A stretch of DNA of 23,866 nt from SG8-41 sp036555615 (GTDB taxonomy: Bacteria; Pseudomonadota; Gammaproteobacteria; Burkholderiales; SG8-41), in assembly GCA_036555615.1 (NCBI GenBank), contig DATBKZ010000117.1, positions 1 through 23,866 on the forward strand, written 5' to 3'. The notes under the pieces are model-generated. The model was not told the DNA's origin, did no database searches, and saw only the letters and a program-made list of their open reading frames with translations. Numbering within the stretch: the first letter of the stretch is position 1; the number at the start of each line of letters is the position of its first letter. A program made the translations under genes and the position numbers. Shown piece by piece: positions 21,486 through 23,866 of the stretch.

Positions 21486-22598
21486 TTACTGCGCGAAGAA
21501 CTCCTTGACCTTCTCCATCCAGGACCGCGCGCGCGGGTTGTGGCGCCCGGCATCCTTCTGGTTAATGGCCTCGAGCTCGGCGAGCAGTTCCTTCTGCCGC
21601 GCCGTGAGGTTGACCGGCGTCTCGACCGCGACGTGGCAGAGGAGATCGCCGTGGCTCGTGGAGCGCACGCCCTTGATGCCCTTGCCGCGCAGACGGAACA
21701 TCTGCCCGGTCTGGGTGCCCGTCGGCACCTTGATCTTGGCGTAGCCGTCGAGCGTCGGGATCTCGATGTCGCCGCCGAGGGCGGCGGTGGTGATGCTGAT
21801 CGGCATCTCGCAGTGCAGGTCGTTGTGATCGCGCTTGAAGACCGGGTGCGGCTTGAGGTGTATCACCACGTAGAGATCGCCCGGCGGGCCGCCGTTCACG
21901 CCGGCCTCGCCTTCCCCCGACAGGCGGATGCGGTCGCCGTCGTCCACGCCGGCCGGGATCTTCACCGACAGCGTCTTGTGCTGCTTCACGCGCCCGGCGC
22001 CGCCGCACGCCGCACAGGGGCTCGTCACGATCTTGCCGCTGCCGTGGCAGCGCGGACAGGTCTGCTGGATCGAGAAGAAACCCTGCTGCATGCGGACCTG
22101 GCCGTGGCCGTGGCAGGTCGAGCAGGTAGTGGGGGAGGTGCCGGGCTTGGCACCGCTGCCGTGGCAGGTCGCGCATTCCTCCATCGCGGGGATGCGAATG
22201 CGCGTTTCGGCCCCGCGCGCCGCGTCCTCGAGCGAGATCTCGAGGTTGTAGCGCAGGTCGGCCCCCCGATAGACGCTGGAGCGGGTCCGCCCCCCGCCGA
22301 AGATGTCGCTGAAGATGTCGCCGAAGGCGTCCGCGAAGCTGCCGCCAAAGCCCGCGCCGGCGGCCGCGGTCGGATCGACGCCGGCGTGGCCGAACTGGTC
22401 GTACGCCGTGCGCTTCGAGCCGTCCGTCAGGATCTCGTAGGCTTCCTTTGCCTCCTTGAAATGCTCCTCGGCCTTGGGGTTGTCCGGGTTGCGGTCCGGA
22501 TGCCATTTCATGGCGAGCTTGCGGTACGCCTTCTTGATCTCCTCTTCGGAGGCGTCCCGGTTCACTCCCAGCACTTCGTAGTAGTCGCGCTTCGCCAT
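21486..22598 (-). CDS. dnaJ: Chaperone protein DnaJ (class A Hsp40)
   Basis: A 370-residue co-chaperone that delivers unfolded clients to DnaK and stimulates its ATPase. The J domain has H33-P34-D35 (KWHPDRNPDN). A Gly/Phe-rich linker follows (AGAGFGGSFADAFGDIFSDI). The zinc-binding domain carries four CxxCxGxG-type repeats: CATCHGSG, CSTCHGHG, CPRCHGSG and CAACGGAG. The C-terminal substrate-binding domain includes IPAGVDDGDRIRLSGEGEAG and FRLRGKGIKG. Length is normal (about 375). It lies 108 bases downstream of dnaK on the same strand, the standard heat-shock operon order. The Shine-Dalgarno is weak (GAGG very close to the ATG). Confidence 0.97.
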   Translation of the reverse strand: MAKRDYYEVLGVNRDASEEEIKKAYRKLAMKWHPDRNPDNPKAEEHFKEAKEAYEILTDGSKRTAYDQFGHAGVDPTAAAGAGFGGSFADAFGDIFSDIFGGGRTRSSVYRGADLRYNLEISLEDAARGAETRIRIPAMEECATCHGSGAKPGTSPTTCSTCHGHGQVRMQQGFFSIQQTCPRCHGSGKIVTSPCAACGGAGRVKQHKTLSVKIPAGVDDGDRIRLSGEGEAGVNGGPPGDLYVVIHLKPHPVFKRDHNDLHCEMPISITTAALGGDIEIPTLDGYAKIKVPTGTQTGQMFRLRGKGIKGVRSTSHGDLLCHVAVETPVNLTARQKELLAELEAINQKDAGRHNPRARSWMEKVKEFFAQ

Positions 22599-22645
22599 CG
22601 CCTCAGGACTCGGTCATCAGGATAAAGGATCCAGCCGACAGCAAC

Positions 22646-22672
22646 AGGGCGGGACCAGACGGCACCCGCCCT
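22646..22672 (-). other. dnaK-dnaJ intergenic hairpin
   Basis: A perfect eight-base-pair stem AGGGCGGG (22646-22653) / CCCGCCCT (22665-22672) with an 11-base loop lies between dnaK and dnaJ. There is no T tract. It may reduce read-through or stabilise dnaK mRNA, giving more DnaK than DnaJ, but only the fold potential is seen. Confidence 0.45.
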
Positions 22673-22706
22673 GAACGCTGAAGCACTGGCCCCGAATCCG
22701 TGATCC

Positions 22707-23866
22707 CTACTTCTTGTCTTTCACCTCGGTGTATTCGGCGTCCACCACGTTGCCTTCTTCCTTCTTGGCTTCGCCCGTGGTCTCCCCGCCGCCCGGCTGC
22801 TGGGCCTGCTGCTTCGCCTGCTCGTCCTTGTACATCCGCTCGGCGAGCTTGTGCGCGGCCTGGGCAAGCGACTGGGTCTTGGCCTCGATTGCCGCCTTGT
22901 CCTCGCCCTTGAGCGCCTCTTCCGCGTCCTTCAACGCGGCTTCGATCTTTGCCTTCTCGTCGGCTTCGACCTTGTCGCCGTGCTCCTTCAACGACTTCTT
23001 CACCGAGTGCACCATGTGGTCGCACTGGTTGCGAGCTTCCACCAGCTCGTGCGCCTTGCGATCCTCCTCGGCGTGCTCTTCGGCGTCCTTCACCATGCGC
23101 TGGATTTCCTGCTCGGTGAGGCCGGAGCTCGCCTGGATCTTGATCTTGTTTTCCTTGCCCGTTGCCTTGTCCTTCGCGGAAACGTGCAGGATCCCGTTCG
23201 CGTCGATGTCGAACGTGACCTCGATCTGGGGCATGCCGCGCGGCGCGGGCGGAATGTCGGTCAGGTTGAACTGGCCGAGGCTCTTGTTGCCGCGCGCCAT
23301 CTCGCGCTCGCCCTGGAGCACGTGGATCGTCACCGCGGTCTGGTTGTCGTCCGCAGTCGAGAACACCTGCTGTGCTTTGGTCGGGATGGTGGTGTTCTTC
23401 TGGATGAGCTTCGTCATCACCCCACCAAGCGTCTCGATGCCGAGGGAGAGCGGCGTGACGTCGAGCAGCAACACGTCCTTGACGTCACCCTTCAGCACGC
23501 CAGCCTGGATGGCCGCGCCCACCGCGACGGCCTCGTCGGGGTTGACGTCCTTCCGGGGCTCGCGCCCGAAGAAATCCTTGACGCGTTCCTGCACTTTCGG
23601 CATCCGGGTCTGCCCGCCGACCAGGATCACGTCGGAGATGTCGCCGGCCTTGATGCCGGCGTCCTTGATCGCGATGCGGCACGGCTCGATGGTCTTCTCG
23701 ATCAGGTCCTCGACCAGGCTTTCGAACTTGGCGCGCGTCACCTTGATCGCGAGGTGCTTGGGCCCCGATTGATCGGCGGTGATGTAGGGCAGGTTGATCT
23801 CGGTCTGCGCGCTCGAGGAGAGCTCGATCTTGGCCTTCTCCGCGGCGTCCTTCAGCCGCTGCAGCG
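22707..23866 (-). CDS. dnaK: Chaperone protein DnaK (Hsp70), N-terminus beyond the window
   Basis: The 3' portion, about 386 codons including the stop, of an Hsp70 of about 640 residues; the frame stays open to the right edge, so roughly the first 250 residues are missing. The visible part begins LQRLKDAAEKAKIELSSSAQ and TEINLPYITAD, late in the ATPase domain. It continues with DVILVGGQTRMPKVQERV and the conserved interdomain linker DVLLLDVTPLSLGIETLGG. The beta-sandwich substrate-binding domain (VFSTADDNQTAVTIHVLQGE, FDIDANGILHVSAKDKATGK) and the helical lid end in NVVDAEYTEVKDKK. The C-terminal EYTEVKD-type motif is typical of proteobacterial DnaK. It is upstream of dnaJ and presumably heat-shock regulated from outside the window. 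Confidence 0.97.
   Translation of the reverse strand, partial: LQRLKDAAEKAKIELSSSAQTEINLPYITADQSGPKHLAIKVTRAKFESLVEDLIEKTIEPCRIAIKDAGIKAGDISDVILVGGQTRMPKVQERVKDFFGREPRKDVNPDEAVAVGAAIQAGVLKGDVKDVLLLDVTPLSLGIETLGGVMTKLIQKNTTIPTKAQQVFSTADDNQTAVTIHVLQGEREMARGNKSLGQFNLTDIPPAPRGMPQIEVTFDIDANGILHVSAKDKATGKENKIKIQASSGLTEQEIQRMVKDAEEHAEEDRKAHELVEARNQCDHMVHSVKKSLKEHGDKVEADEKAKIEAALKDAEEALKGEDKAAIEAKTQSLAQAAHKLAERMYKDEQAKQQAQQPGGGETTGEAKKEEGNVVDAEYTEVKDKK

Noticed and set aside
21540..22625. 361-codon plus-strand frame antisense to dnaJ
   Set aside because: It is a shadow of the highly conserved DnaJ frame (J domain and four zinc repeats intact).
22714..23772. 352-codon plus-strand frame antisense to dnaK
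   Set aside because: Open frames antisense to dnaK are a well-known artefact of its codon use and have led to misannotated proteins; nothing supports expression here.

Overview
The window is high-GC DNA that reads as a chromosomal segment of a betaproteobacterium, most likely Burkholderiales or a close relative. The evidence is gene order (trpB-trpA-accD-folC-SPOR protein-cvpA-purF-metZ, and lpxH-ppiB-ppiA-TPR beside a divergent cysS, both familiar betaproteobacterial arrangements), a Bug/TctC-type solute-binding protein, and the GC-rich codon use. The genus cannot be fixed from the sequence alone. I see no rRNA, tRNA, CRISPR array, transposase or phage gene.

Region 1 (1-7194, + strand) is a biosynthetic run: the end of trpB, then trpA, accD, folC, a SPOR-domain envelope protein, cvpA and purF, mostly overlapping or closely spaced. 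metZ follows, but it has its own control region: a consensus -35 element, an aptamer matching the SAM-II (SAM-alpha) riboswitch, and an intrinsic terminator just before its ribosome binding site. This is the clearest regulatory element in the window.

Region 2 (7212-11432, - strand) holds a secreted DUF3300 protein with a candidate response-regulator operator, lpxH (lipid A synthesis), two adjacent cyclophilins (cytoplasmic PpiB-type and exported PpiA-type) and an exported TPR protein. Divergent from these, on the + strand, lie cysS, a CNT-family nucleoside transporter and a secreted YVTN-type beta-propeller protein (11618-15653).

Region 3 (15654-20443, + strand) is the accessory part: a TctC/Bug receptor, a RidA-family protein, an FMN-dependent alpha-hydroxy-acid dehydrogenase, and a mandelate-racemase-subgroup enolase-superfamily enzyme that probably starts at CTG. 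Between them lie gene fragments (a frameshifted small membrane protein, the first ~34 codons of a carboxymuconolactone-decarboxylase-like gene, an unidentified C-terminal tail) and two diverged copies of a ~130-170 bp direct repeat bracketing the receptor/dehydrogenase block. It looks like the remnant of a larger hydroxy-acid catabolic cluster. The substrate is unknown, and the resemblance to a racemase-plus-dehydrogenase pathway is an inference.

Region 4 (20508-23866) holds corA on the + strand and, convergent on the - strand, dnaJ and the 3' part of dnaK, which runs off the right edge.

I did not find a convincing wholly new system. The items most worth a second look are the metZ riboswitch-terminator unit, the repeat-bracketed catabolic mosaic, and the likely CTG-started racemase-like gene.
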